A stretch of DNA of 64,000 bases, taken from contig NC_056428.1 in assembly GCF_905147365.1 (NCBI RefSeq), positions 14,290,001 through 14,354,000 of the forward strand, in the 5' to 3' direction. The notes under the pieces were generated by a model, which had not been told where the DNA came from, did no database searches, and saw nothing but the letters and a program-made list of their open reading frames with translations. Positions 33,689 to 43,897 of this stretch are shown here, one piece after another; positions within the stretch are counted from its first letter, which is position 1, and every line of letters starts with the position of its first letter. Source of the DNA: Aricia agestis. Lineage: Eukaryota; Arthropoda; Insecta; Lepidoptera; Lycaenidae. The translations under genes and the position numbers were made by a program.

Positions 33689-33799
33689 TCCATACTAATA
33701 TTTGTAAATGCGAAATTGTGTCTGTCTGTTACCTGAAAAATGTACGGTTCCTGCGCGATAATAAAATGTTGGCGCACGCGCAACGGAGTTCTCATCTAG
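33689..33799 (+). mobile_element. Helitron, 111 bp, internally deleted
   Basis: Same family as 33187-33377: TCCATACTAATATTTGTAAA at the start, GCGCAACGGAGTTCTCATCTAG at the end with one stray base in the hairpin. The middle is deleted. Confidence 0.7.
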
Positions 33800-34088
33800 C
33801 TCTTTCATAAGCCACAACTCACAACCACAGATAAAATGCATCAACATCATCAAATGCTTGGAAAAATTTCACACCCATATTGCTTTTAATTGCTTTATTG
33901 TGGCAATAATTAATTATATCACTTCCGATGGAAAGTCGTGAAAGTCGCCCCGCGCCCGTGAGAAGTGCCCGAGATCTCGCCATACGACATGTGGGTTCAC
34001 ATCGAACAAAGCCCTAAAACTAATAAGTCTAATAACGCGCACAACTTTTAAGACCGATTGGCAAAATAATTAAAGGTAAAGCGCATCG

Positions 34089-34152
34089 GTTCGAATCATA
34101 AAGTTAATATACCTAGCGGATTCCGCTAGGTAGACTAACTTTATGGTTCGAA
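34089..34152. repeat. Hairpin MITE, 64 bp
   Basis: GTTCGAATCATAAAGTTA and its near-complement flank a second palindrome (ACCTAGCGGA/TCCGCTAGGT), so the whole stretch folds back. The GGTTCGAA is not part of a tRNA. Confidence 0.65.
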
Positions 34153-35681
34153 CTTCAAATCATGTTTGACAGAAACTACATCCAAATTCCAAACCGTACG
34201 GGAGATTATATTCCCGAGTCACTCGTGACTCGTGATTCAAACGCAAACCTATCCATACTTATTAAACTAATAGGTAATAACTAATACGTTCAACTTGGTA
34301 CCAGGCCTGTCCCACTCGCGAGAATAGGTATCGAACTGTAAGTACCACCCGCGGGTGGCCAATCAGTAGGGACTCACAAGCGAGCGGTGACGCACGCGCA
34401 TGATTTTTCGTCGTGTATCTACTGTTTACTGATCATAGAGGAATTTTATTCATGATGCTGATTTAACCGCTGTGACAAAATCGTTATAAATGTATTACAA
34501 AATCGTTATATATGTATTTGAATAAGGTATTTAAATACAAAAGTAGATAAAAACTATACAAACATAGCAAATAAACCAATTTCATACAAAGAAACGCACA
34601 AACTACACAGAAATAAACACAAGTTACTATGTTTAAATTGTAAAAGTTTCCTGCACTATAATCGAATATATAAACTACTATAAAATATAGGTTGGGTTAC
34701 TAAAATTTTATGTTACTATAAAAAGGTTTGCTATTCATACCAATAGTAATTAAAAAAGAATATTTTGTTTTCTAAAAGGCGAAAACCTTGATTTCGTCAG
34801 AAAAGGTACGAGTTATGCGATAGACAGAGAGCGGACATGTACGTGAATATAATTGTAGGCACCTAGCACTGCGCGGTCGGAATTTGAACTTAATAGTATC
34901 GTAACATGAGTCATTATTTCTTTAAACGGGTTTCGCAAGTGAGACTTCTGTTGGTACTACTAATATATATTCTGTGGTTCAACCAATATTATTATTTACC
35001 TACAAATTATATAACATCACCATTTCCGTTTCCTGATGTTATACAACATAATATCCCACGGAAACTCGAGCATATACATTATACAGTGTGCATGGCTGCA
35101 TGCACAGTTCCTATGTATTTCTTGTTGTTATCAATTATTAGCAGATGTGCCATAAACTCATAACTCATATCCCACAAGCAACAACATTTGTTACATAATA
35201 TACTTGGAACGCCAAGGACATGGCGATTTTATAATTTTAAATTCAGTATTGAAATACCTTATTGAAATTAATGAAACATGTTTAGCGGCGTGAATTTTTT
35301 TGGAATGGGTAAAATGTTAACCTTGTGCCAGGGCACGTAGGCCAGGATAGAATGCGGTAATCACGTAAATCTCAAGGAACCAGTGGCCTGTGGCCTGTGG
35401 GACAAGCTAAGACTGATTTAGGACTTGCAACGATATTAATCGAAAGGTAGAAGTAGAGTAGTCCTTACATAATGAGCAATAAGAATATTTAGATGTTTGT
35501 GACGCTATCATAATATCATGACTACTAATCATAATAAAAATTTAAATTAAGAGCCCGGTTAGTTTAAGGAATTTTATGATTTCCAGACAAACAGAAAGAA
35601 AATACGGGGACGCTAAATAAGCTTTGCGTTAATTTCTCCAACTTGTGTGATCACTGATCACTGATCAATATATGATATTTC
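34153..35681. other. RNF144-like intron, unassigned
   Basis: No exon recognised. GATCACTGATCACTGATCA near 35650 is a short tandem repeat. Confidence 0.4.
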
Positions 35682-35744
35682 AGACAGTATGAAATTTTGA
35701 TAATGATATTATTAAATATTAAGTATCAAAATTTCATATTGTCT
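35682..35744. repeat. Palindrome, 21-bp arms
   Basis: AGACAGTATGAAATTTTGAT and its near-complement across an AT-rich loop. Confidence 0.7.
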
Positions 35745-36173
35745 TCCTTTTTGAGATAACAATATTATTATGATTTAAATATTATATTTAATCAAGAATT
35801 AGCTTTAATTTAGACTGACGCAAGTTGTCCTTAAAAACGTTAAATTGCGATTCACAAATTAGAGACTGTTAAGCAGTAAGCACTCCTCCCATTTACATAG
35901 TACATTCTGCTCAGCTCCAATACGTTCGAGCTCTGGCCCTGAAACTCACTTAGAAAGTAATGTTTTACTCGATAACAATAATATTTTAGTCGATAACAAT
36001 AATTAACAATACTTTGCGATCAGATTGATAAGAAAAAAATAAGGTACAAACTGGTAGCTTACGACATGAAGCTTCAACAAATTCCTCAATATTAAGGCCA
36101 TCCCCCGAGCTAACGACCTTGACCATACATTTGACGCGTTCGCGTTGCCGAGATCGCACCAAAATCCTATTTT

Positions 36174-37214
36174 TAACCCCCGACAAAAAAGAGGGGTGTT
36201 ATAAGTTTGACGTGTCTGTCTGTCTGTCTGTTTGTCTGTGTGTGTATCTGTCCGTGGCATCGTAGCGTCCAAACGGGTGGACCGATTTTGATCTAGTTTT
36301 TTTTTGTTTGAAAGCTGGCATGATCGAGAGTGTTCTTAGCTATAATTCATCATCATCAGCCTGCTCAGTGCTGGGCAATCAGGGTTTATCTGGTTCATGA
36401 AAGGCCGTTAGCAACTTGTAGTCGTTTGATGGGTTTTATATTTCATTCTAGTTGTGAACATACAATATACGTATACACATAATAATGGAAAGTTGACCTG
36501 GTGTTGCAGCATCACCTGGTAATCAATAGGATATCCAACTCCTCGCCAACTTAGAGCAGAGGTTTCGTGTTTGGGCTCATTTTGATTGCTACAAACAGTA
36601 AGAAGTAGATAAACACTAAATATTTACATGCTGCTACTGCAGCATCACCTGGATTCTATAGGAACCGAACTTCTTATGAACCCAAGGTGGAGGTTTCATA
36701 TTTGGGCTCATATTAACGGCCTCATCGAAAAGGACATTGATAAATGGTAATCATGAGAATATGATTATTATATTCTGCACTATAATCAACACAAGTTTAA
36801 AAAGTATGAAATAAAATTAAAATAAGAAATTTAAAAAAAAACCCCCGCCAAACAACTTTAAAAATAATGAAATAATATTTACTGCCTTCAAGTTCAAATA
36901 ATTCCTAACTTGTGTAAAATAATATTTTAGTCCATAATTGTTGTCAAGGTGTGTCGACCGCTAATGTAGATGTTTGATTTCACATAACAAGTTTAGGGAT
37001 CAATTCACAGCGAACTGAATCGAGATAATCAGCGACTTGGCGGTTGTAGGTTGTAGTTTACTTAGCGGTCCCCCGACACACCGTGACAACAATTATGGAC
37101 TAAAATATTACTTTTTACGTTAGGAATTATTTGAACTTGAAGGCAGTAAATATTATTTCATTACTTTTTAAAGTTGTTTGGCGGGGGTTTTTTTTTAATT
37201 TCTTAATTTAATTT
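36174..37214 (-). mobile_element. Repeat F, long copy with palindromic head
   Basis: Read on the minus strand: a ~390-bp palindrome (36823-37214; arms of ~120 bp beginning AAGAAATTAAAAAAAAACCC and containing AATAATATTTACTGCC), then ~650 bp including GGTGATGCTGCAGTAGC, a GATGATGATGAATTATAGC motif, a GACAGACAGACACG tract and the end CACCCCTCTTTTTTGTCGGG. The copy at 60950-62010 has the same order and the same head-to-body junction, so the palindrome is part of the element. No coding frame. Confidence 0.75.
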
Positions 37215-37955
37215 TTGTTTACTTATCTTAGTTCAAAATTGACATAAAGGGAATTCAAACGGGGAATATTTATTTATTTTACTTATTTATTTGCTTTGGG
37301 GAATATTTATTTATTTTATTTATTTATTTGCTTTGCACTTTTAATTAGAGGCATCTTGACATCTTGCTATTAAAATCGGCTAAGTATAAAGATAATAAAA
37401 AATGTAAATAATATTAAACTAAATTAACTATATTAATTTAAATCAAATTTAAATAACCTAAATTCATTGAAATACAGTCATACCAATTTAAAAATAAAAT
37501 AATAATACATGTACTTAATACTAATAATAATAATAAGATAAAATGAAATTAACCTAAAATAAAGCAAGTTGCATTAACCTAGACCAAATACATTTAAAAT
37601 CGAATAAAATAAAATTGCATTAAATTTTGTATATATCAAATAAAAATAATAACAATGATAAAAGTAACCACGATAAAAACATTTAAATATAAACGTACTG
37701 TTTTGCCCAATTTAATTTAGTAATAATAATCATCTTAAAAGAAAAAGTGTATAATGTATATACTATATCAATTAATTCGTAATAACTAATAAACTGTTAA
37801 CTCAAGTCACACCAGTTGATTTATAATAATTTAGGATTTTTTCTTTAAAATTACGAATACAATCATGGTTACAATAAGATCCGAAATCCTCGATGACAGT
37901 TCATTATATTTACAGGTTAACCTAGTAATTGGGGTATTTTTGCCAAGGTTGGTTA
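37215..37955. other. Very AT-rich intron segment
   Basis: A ~36-bp unit (GGGGAATATTTATTTATTTT...) is repeated twice at about 37260-37332. The rest is low-complexity A/T with AATAAT runs. No gene. Confidence 0.5.
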
Positions 37956-38124
37956 TTTTTTACTTTATTGTAACATAGAATTAATCATACTTATTAATTA
38001 GTATGTTTTTGTTTATAGTTTTTAATACGTTAGAATATTATGTTTAATAATATAATCACTTGGTATAATAATAATCAATCTGTCTTATCTTATAGAACTC
38101 CTACTGCATTTCTAATCCATACTA

Positions 38125-38300
38125 TCCATACTAATATTATAAATGCGAAAGTATCTCTGTCTGTCTGTCTGTCTGTCTTGCTTTCACGCCAAAACTACTG
38201 AACCGATTGCAATGAAATTTTGTACACAGTTATTCTAGAGTCTGAGAAAGGACATAGGCTACATTTTGATGTGGGAAAATATCTTATTTCCATGAAAATA
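38125..38300 (+). mobile_element. Helitron 5' fragment
   Basis: TCCATACTAATATTATAAAT, a CTGTCTGTCTGTCTG tract, GCCAAAACTACTGAACCGAT and GAGAAAGGACATAGGCTAC match the first ~170 bp of 39136-39755. No 3' end follows. Confidence 0.65.
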
Positions 38301-38309
38301 TCGATGAAA

Positions 38310-38440
38310 ATGAATTCGCATTGCGCGTGGCCAGCGCTCATCCCGGGGGTCCTGGGTTCGAGTCCCGCAGACGGAACAAAAAGTTTTCAATGTTCCTGGG
38401 TCTTGGATGTGTATTAAAATAAAATTTCAAAAATCTTAAA
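38310..38440 (+). mobile_element. tRNA-derived SINE fragment
   Basis: A B-box GGTCCTGGGTTCGAGTCCC is followed by GCAGACGGAACAAAAAG and TCAATGTTCCTGGGTC, joining the tRNA-like head to the body seen at 9275-9495. The A-box region is degraded. Not a tRNA gene. Confidence 0.6.
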
Positions 38441-38903
38441 CATATTTTATGTATAATATTATAAAAAATCCAGAAATATATCGATGCAATGAACATTTTA
38501 GTTCTAATACGATTCAACAGATGGCGTTTTATTTTTTACTTTATTGTAACATAGAACTAATCATACTTATTAGTTAGTATGTTTTTGTTTATAGTTTTTA
38601 ATACGTTAGAATATTATGTTTAATAATATAATCACTTGGTATAATAATAATCAATCTATCTTATCTTATAGAACTCCTACTGCATTTCTAATATATGTGA
38701 CAAGTTGACAACAGAAGGCGCTCTAAAATAAAGGAGTTCGAGTGTACCGTGTTGGCCTATATTCCATCCAGAAAATATATCAATGCAATCAACATTTTAA
38801 TTCTAATATATGAAAACAGATGGCGTTTTATTTTTTACTTTATTATTGTAACAGAACTAATCATACCTACTTTTATACTATATAATATTGTTTTTATTCA
38901 TAA

Positions 38904-39135
38904 CTAGCTGTTGCCCGCGACATCATCTGCGTGGACTTTAGTTTATAGCGCGCGGTGTCAACAAAATTTGTGTCAAATTTAAAAACTTTTTAAAACCCTG
39001 GTAAGTGGTACCCCTCTTAGGGCCGCGCTACACCGGAATGGCAGCGCTGAAAGTGCTCGCCTCGCATGGCAGCGCCATTCCGGTGTAGCGCGGCCCTTAA
39101 TTAATCAAAATACCCAAAAACAGCTGTGCACATAA
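38904..39135 (-). mobile_element. Truncated Helitron with a nested MITE
   Basis: CTAGCTGTTGCCCGCGACAT and GTTTATAGCGCGCGGTGTC match the 3' part of 16018-16774 in the same orientation. The element stops at GTGCACA, directly before a forward Helitron begins. A 77-bp MITE sits inside. Confidence 0.75.
39020..39096. mobile_element. Harbinger-type hairpin MITE, TTA duplication
   Basis: 77 bp with 22-bp perfect arms starting GGGCCGCGCTACACCGGAAT, flanked by TTA at 39017-39019 and 39097-39099. The uninterrupted Helitron at 16018-16774 shows the empty site (ACCCCTTAAATC), which confirms the insertion. Confidence 0.85.
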
Positions 39136-39755
39136 TCTATACTAATATTATAAATGCGAAAGTATCTCTGTCTGTCTGTCTGTCTGTCAGTCTCGCTTTC
39201 ACGCCAAACGCCAAAACTTCCGAACCGATTGTAATGAAATTTTGTATACAGATAGTCTAAAGCCTGAGAAAGGACATAGGCTACTTTTTTACTGGAAAAA
39301 AGGGTTGTAAGGGGGTGAAAATGCGTAAATTTGTTCAAATTAAGTTAGTTCCAACAATTCATAATAGATAGCGCCGTGCGTCTTCTACATCGCGCTGACG
39401 CTTGCTCAAAAGTCTTTCTATAAGACGTGGTATCATCTTACATTTAAGTTTCGATTTTTTTCGATTGTTATATCTATTCTACGGTATTAAATAACTCAGT
39501 ACTTTATCTGTGCAGTGACGTAACCTTAAATCTATCAATGATAAATAGTTTATGGGTAAAGTTGTGTAATTGGAGGGCTAAATAAGCTTTAAAATTTAGC
39601 ATAAAATATAAAGTTTAATATAAAAAAATTAAATACTTATTGTGTGCACACTGCACAGCTTGATTTAAGGGGTACCAGGGTTTTTTTATAAAAGCTTTTG
39701 ACATCGCGCGCTATAAACTGAAGTCCACGCGGACGAAGTCGCGGGCAACAGCTAG
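39136..39755 (+). mobile_element. Complete non-autonomous Helitron, 620 bp
   Basis: A|TC at 39135-39137, start TCTATACTAATATTATAAAT, end GGACGAAGTCGCGGGCAACA and GCTAG|T at 39755. The terminal hairpin has stem CGCG-AC with GAA loop. No Rep/helicase coding remains. It is the reference copy for the family in this window. Confidence 0.85.
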
Positions 39756-39850
39756 TATTATATATAAATAGGACTTTGGAGCGATCTCGGCAATGCGGCA
39801 AATGAATGGTCAAGGTCGTTTGCTCAGTGGATGGCCTTAAAGCTGCACCC

Positions 39851-39851
<1 letters not shown>

Positions 39852-39946
<95 letters not shown>
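39852..39946. repeat. (AT)n microsatellite, ~95 bp
   Basis: Almost uninterrupted TA repeat. Confidence 0.95.
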
Positions 39947-39947
<1 letters not shown>

Positions 39948-40063
39948 CCTTCAAAACTGTTTTATAGTTACAGTTATGGTCAAAGTTATGGTTATAGTTA
40001 AGGCTAACTTTAACTTTAACCTTAACTTTGACCACAGAATTTGACAGATGAAGGCTGGTCTGA

Positions 40064-40181
40064 CAAGGCTTTAAATGAACGTGGGCGGAGGCGCTGCTGG
40101 TAAAGGAGAACTGTCAAAAATGGCGTTTTTGTATGATGACAGTGTTTGTTCCTTTTTTCGCCAGGTTCATTCAAAGCCTTG
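40064..40181. mobile_element. Palindromic MITE, 118 bp
   Basis: CAAGGCTTTAAATGAACGTG pairs with the complement of CGCCAGGTTCATTCAAAGCC TTG. On both sides lie runs of AACTTTAAC/GTTAAAGTTA, which may be the ends of an outer element (about 39960-40290). Confidence 0.6.
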
Positions 40182-40556
40182 TTGAGCTCTAGGTTATCGT
40201 TAAATATGTTGTCCGTTATTGACTTTAACCAAAGATTTGACATTTTACATTGTAGTTAAAGTTATAGTTAAAAAGTAGGTTGGTGCAACCCACCCTAAGA
40301 TCACCAAAGTACCTTAGATTATAAGAACATTACCGATCGCCGATCGGTAAGAAAAGAACATAATGTTATTGCTCAAGTACACGCAAAAGGAATGTTATGG
40401 TAATATCGCACGCAAAAAACTTATCAGGTAAAATCCAAGGAAAACCTCGGTTTTTGAGAAATAAAATTTAAGAAATAATTGCATTTTCACTAATGCTGGA
40501 TTTAAATCCAGTTCATTATTTTTGATATAAACTTTAAATGCCAATATGAAACCCAC

Positions 40557-41304
40557 CTTTTCGCTATCAGTGGGTAGTGTTCCGTAGCCATACCAGCTGC
40601 GAGCTGGTCTAAGCCTCGGTTCCTCCTTCGGGGAGAGGAGGCCGCTGCCCCACCGCACAACTCCCTCAGCGACTGCCGCCACCCCCGGCGTCAGCGGGCT
40701 TCCCGTCGGCGATTTGGGGGACAGCCCTTTCTCCGCGACCGGCGGCAGCGTCGGCCGCGCGCACCCCGTCCTCCTTTCGTATATCCTCTTGCACGGCTCA
40801 TCGATATCCGTCTCTAGAAGCCCCTTCTTATCTCTCCCCCGCTTTACCTCCCGCTTCTCCTCGTTTCGTTGCGTCCATTTCGGGTCGGACTCCTTCCGTT
40901 TCGCGCTCTCGTTGGAGTCCTGACGACATAGCAGCGTCTTTTTGAGACTGTCACTGGAGTCCTGCTTGGTTAGAGTCTTTTTATCGTCTTTCTTCTTCTC
41001 GTCCTTCGAGAGCAGGGCTCGCTTGAGGCTGTCGGTCGAGTCCTGCTTGTTGATGAGTTTGCGGGGGCACTCGGTGTTGAGCGAGTCAGTGGTCTTGGAG
41101 ATGAGGAGTTTGGGGTAGTCGTAGGTGTGGTCGGGTGTGGGGTTGAGCTCCAGGGAGCGGCGGTTCCTCTTCTTGTCTGCCGGCGCAATCTGGGCCTTGA
41201 CCGGGAGGAGGCGGCGCGGCAGCAGGCTGCGGTGGTCAGCGAGGGGCGACTCCGGTCGCAGCATCGTCGGCGGCGCTGTGGGACTGCCGCTGATTGGAGC
41301 TCGC
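40557..41304 (-). CDS. RNF144: RNF144-like long N-terminal exon
   Basis: A 748-nt exon: acceptor ATTGTTTCAG before 41304 and donor GAAAAG|GTGGGT after 40557; phase 2 in, phase 0 out, which fits 23231-23378. It encodes about 249 residues, charged and low in complexity. A KQDS-x-(D/E)S unit recurs (KQDSTDSLKRALLS, KQDSSDSLKKTLLC, RQDSNESAKRK), then a Lys/Arg/Glu-rich stretch, then a proline-rich part (GLSPKSPTGSPLTPGV, SPKEEP) with several SP sites. No folded domain; probably a disordered region regulated by phosphorylation (inference). The entry phase shows at least one more upstream exon, not identified here. An ATG at 41264 lies in frame, but the clear acceptor argues against it being the start. 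Confidence 0.8.
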
Positions 41305-41472
41305 CTGAAACAATTATACCAAGTTTTAGGTCATCTAGCACACATACAAGGTTTTTAAAGTGCTTGATCTGCAATATTGATCTTTCATAACTTAAAGTGA
41401 ACACTTATCAATATAAATAGCTCCTGTCTTGTCCTGCATAAGGCTAGACAAAGAATATCCTAATTTTAAAGC

Positions 41473-41822
41473 AAAATTTGGGTATCCTATTGATTACAAG
41501 GTGATGCTGCAGCACCAGGTCAACTTTCCATTAAAGTGTAAATATTCATAAATGTCACGAACTAGAATGCAATAAAGCCCACCAAACGACTGCAAGTTGC
41601 TAATCGGCCCTTTACGAACAAGATGAACCGCGATTTTTCAGCATGGAGCAGGCTGATGATGATGAACTATAGCTAAGAACACTCTCAATTAAGTCAGCTT
41701 TCAAACAGAAAAAACTAGATCAAAATCGGTCCACCCGTTTGGATGCTACGATGCCGCAGACAGACAGACAGACAGACACGTCAAACTTATAACACCCCTC
41801 TTTTTTGTCGGGGGTTAAAATT
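41473..41822 (+). mobile_element. Repeat F, 3' part
   Basis: GATTACAAGGTGATGCTGC, GGCTGATGATGATGAACTAT, TCGGTCCACCCGTTTGGATG, a GACAGACAGACAGACAC tract and the end CTTTTTTGTCGGGGGTTAAA. 5'-truncated; about 170 bp upstream of the long RNF144-like exon on its strand. Confidence 0.75.
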
Positions 41823-42258
41823 TCTCAAGCCTTTCTTGGATACATTTCTGCCAACTACTTACATTTGACAAAGGATGCTCTTTAAATATTCTTAAGATGT
41901 TGTAGAAACGGCAAGTATTGTGCGATGGTAAGGTCGATGACTCTAATTTAGCACCTCAGCTTTTCCTGTCGCAGGTCACTTGGTTAATGGATCTGCCCAA
42001 GGTCTCAGCTAGCGGTCCCGTGAAACACGTCTGATACGCGGTAAATACGATAGTATAGATAACATAAATACGAGAATATATGGTATTTCCCAACCAATGG
42101 AAATCTGATGTATCATGTAAGCTAATGGTTTTAAAATGTGTTTTTCCTGACCTAACTTATAAGTAACTTGGGTGCTATTTTAAACAAGTTTCGAGGAACT
42201 TCTTTTTGACAAAACATTAATTTGTGGTTTTTGAGGGTTCCGTAGTCAACAAGGAACC

Positions 42259-42324
42259 CTTAGATGAATGATTGGTCTCGCGCTCGCGGTCGAGCGCGCG
42301 CGCGATACCAATCATTTATCTAAG
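42259..42324. mobile_element. 66-bp hairpin MITE with 8-bp duplication
   Basis: Arms CTTAGATGAATGATTGGT and its near-complement enclose a CG-rich centre (CGCGCTCGCGGTCGAGCGCG). AAGGAACC stands on both sides (42251-42258, 42325-42332). The related repeat C copy gives the empty site in diverged form. Confidence 0.8.
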
Positions 42325-42385
42325 AAGGAACCCTTATAGTTTCGGTCTGTCTGTCCGCCTGGCCGTCTGTCTGTCCGCGGTTTTG

Positions 42386-42431
42386 CTCAGAGACTATAGT
42401 TATACTTATAAGCATAACTATAGTCTCTGAG
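42386..42431. repeat. Hairpin insert, 18-bp arms
   Basis: CTCAGAGACTATAGTTAT and its exact complement around a 10-bp loop. It interrupts the TTTTGCTCAGAG segment of repeat C. Confidence 0.7.
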
Positions 42432-42937
42432 AAAATCATATATAAATATATACTTATAGTAATGATGCTGACAAAATGGTACATAAAAATCTTAAAAATA
42501 TATTTTTATGGTAGGTACCTTCCCTACACATCAAGCGGGGATGAATTTTTTTTCGCGCCCACCCCATCTTGTGAGGTGTCGTTGGATAGATTTTTTTAAA
42601 ATATTATGGGTGAAATATTATGAGTGAAATATTAAGTTTTATAGTGGAAAAAATCGTTAGAGTCCAGTCCCTTCTACCAGCTAAATGGTTGTTTCTAAAA
42701 ATGTGAAAAAATTCACGAGAGTAGGAAATATGCTGAATTTAAAAGAAAAACTATCACGGCTAAGAAGACTTCATAGGTTATTGAGTAAAAGACGATCCAC
42801 TAAAAAAAATATTCGGCGAAGTACAAAGGAACCTTTCGTTCACTTTGAAAGTAACTGACCATACAAAAATTGTCAAAAACTATCGGTACTACGGAACCCT
42901 ATATTGCGCGTGGCCCGACACGCACTTGGCCGGTTTT

Positions 42938-43897
42938 ACATTTACATGACGTGTAATATGTTATGTTTTGCCATTATTTTATTCACCAATGGCAAGAAAG
43001 CGACAAGGCATGAAATAGAACATTACGCACCTAGGACAGGAAAATAATGTGAGCCTTTCTTATTTACTGCCCATGGTGCGTATGCTATTTTTCTTATCGA
43101 CGGAGGTGGAAAGCGGCAACATCGGTAAGCGCAGCGGGAAGAAAGTTGACGTTTTCCGCCCGGAGGTGAGAAAACATAATATTAGTAAATTACATGCTTC
43201 ACCCATACCTACTATTATTCATAGCTTATGATTTCAATAGTCATTAGTCATTTACCTAAGACTCTTATGTCTCAAGGACACACTGTGAGAAGTGAGAACC
43301 TGATTACTGATTAGTGTCAGCTTTGTCAATATTTCACTTCATAATTCTAGATTTGTAGGTATTTAGTACCAATGGTTTTTAGTTTTTCAATCGAAATCGC
43401 GCTGAAGCGCTGCATTAATACGAAGAGGCATTAAATACCTCTTCGACATTGGACAGATAAACCTTGCATTTATCATATTTGATATTAATATGGAAATCGG
43501 AAGTATGGTTCTCCAATCAGGTGATGTCGATATTGACATTGGCTATGATATTTGCACTTAATGATTTGCACGCTGTGATAAGGTTATCAGCTCGGCAAAC
43601 AACCCGGATCAGTGACGTAGGACACTGATTAGATACGCAGGAGTGCATACGGGTTGAGGCGTAGCTGAGAGAAAATAAAGACTACAAGACGTACTTTTTG
43701 ACAGGAACTCAATCCCTTTATATAATCATCTTGGATCCTTCACGCCTTCATCATTATCTTTCTCCCACTTGGAGCTTTGCATCAACCTAGCGTCCTACCC
43801 TCTAAGAGGGTCCTACGAACCGGTAGGTGAGGTTAGCTAACATGCTAATCGATCTTATTTCAAAAAGCATCACAACAATCATCAATCGCCTATAACT
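42938..43897. other. Unassigned, one exon-like stretch
   Basis: No gene is confirmed. 43110-43169 on the plus strand looks exon-like (AG before, GTGAGA after, 20 open codons) but is too short to name. The rest has no recognised element. Confidence 0.35.

Larger units (their letters stand above)
37956..38700. repeat. ~165-bp direct duplication
   Basis: 37956-38115 and 38531-38695 are nearly identical (TAGTATGTTTTTGTTTATAG ... GAACTCCTACTGCATTTCTA). A shorter third piece starts at 38831. The segment between contains a Helitron fragment and a SINE fragment, which the duplication may post-date. Confidence 0.75.
42236..42937 (-). mobile_element. Repeat C, full-length copy
   Basis: Minus strand starts AAAACCGGCCAAGTGCGTGT and ends TTGACTACGGAACCCTCAAA. 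The 5' module and the TTCCGTA/TACGGAA boxes are shared with repeat A but the middle differs. Two hairpins (42259-42324, 42386-42431) are later insertions, absent from the copy at 10487-10746. Confidence 0.75.

Noticed and set aside
38340..38375. Possible tRNA gene around GGTTCGAGTCCC
   Set aside because: It continues directly into SINE body sequence shared with 9275-9495, and the 5' half of a tRNA is absent.
39105..39338. 77-codon minus-strand frame, similar to the plus-strand frame at 16575-16832
   Set aside because: The two are alike only because both lie in copies of the same non-autonomous Helitron; Helitron Rep/helicase motifs are absent.
41264..41304. Start codon of the long RNF144-like exon at ATG 41264
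   Set aside because: A clear acceptor (TTGTTTCAG) precedes in-frame codons upstream of this ATG, so it is probably an internal methionine.
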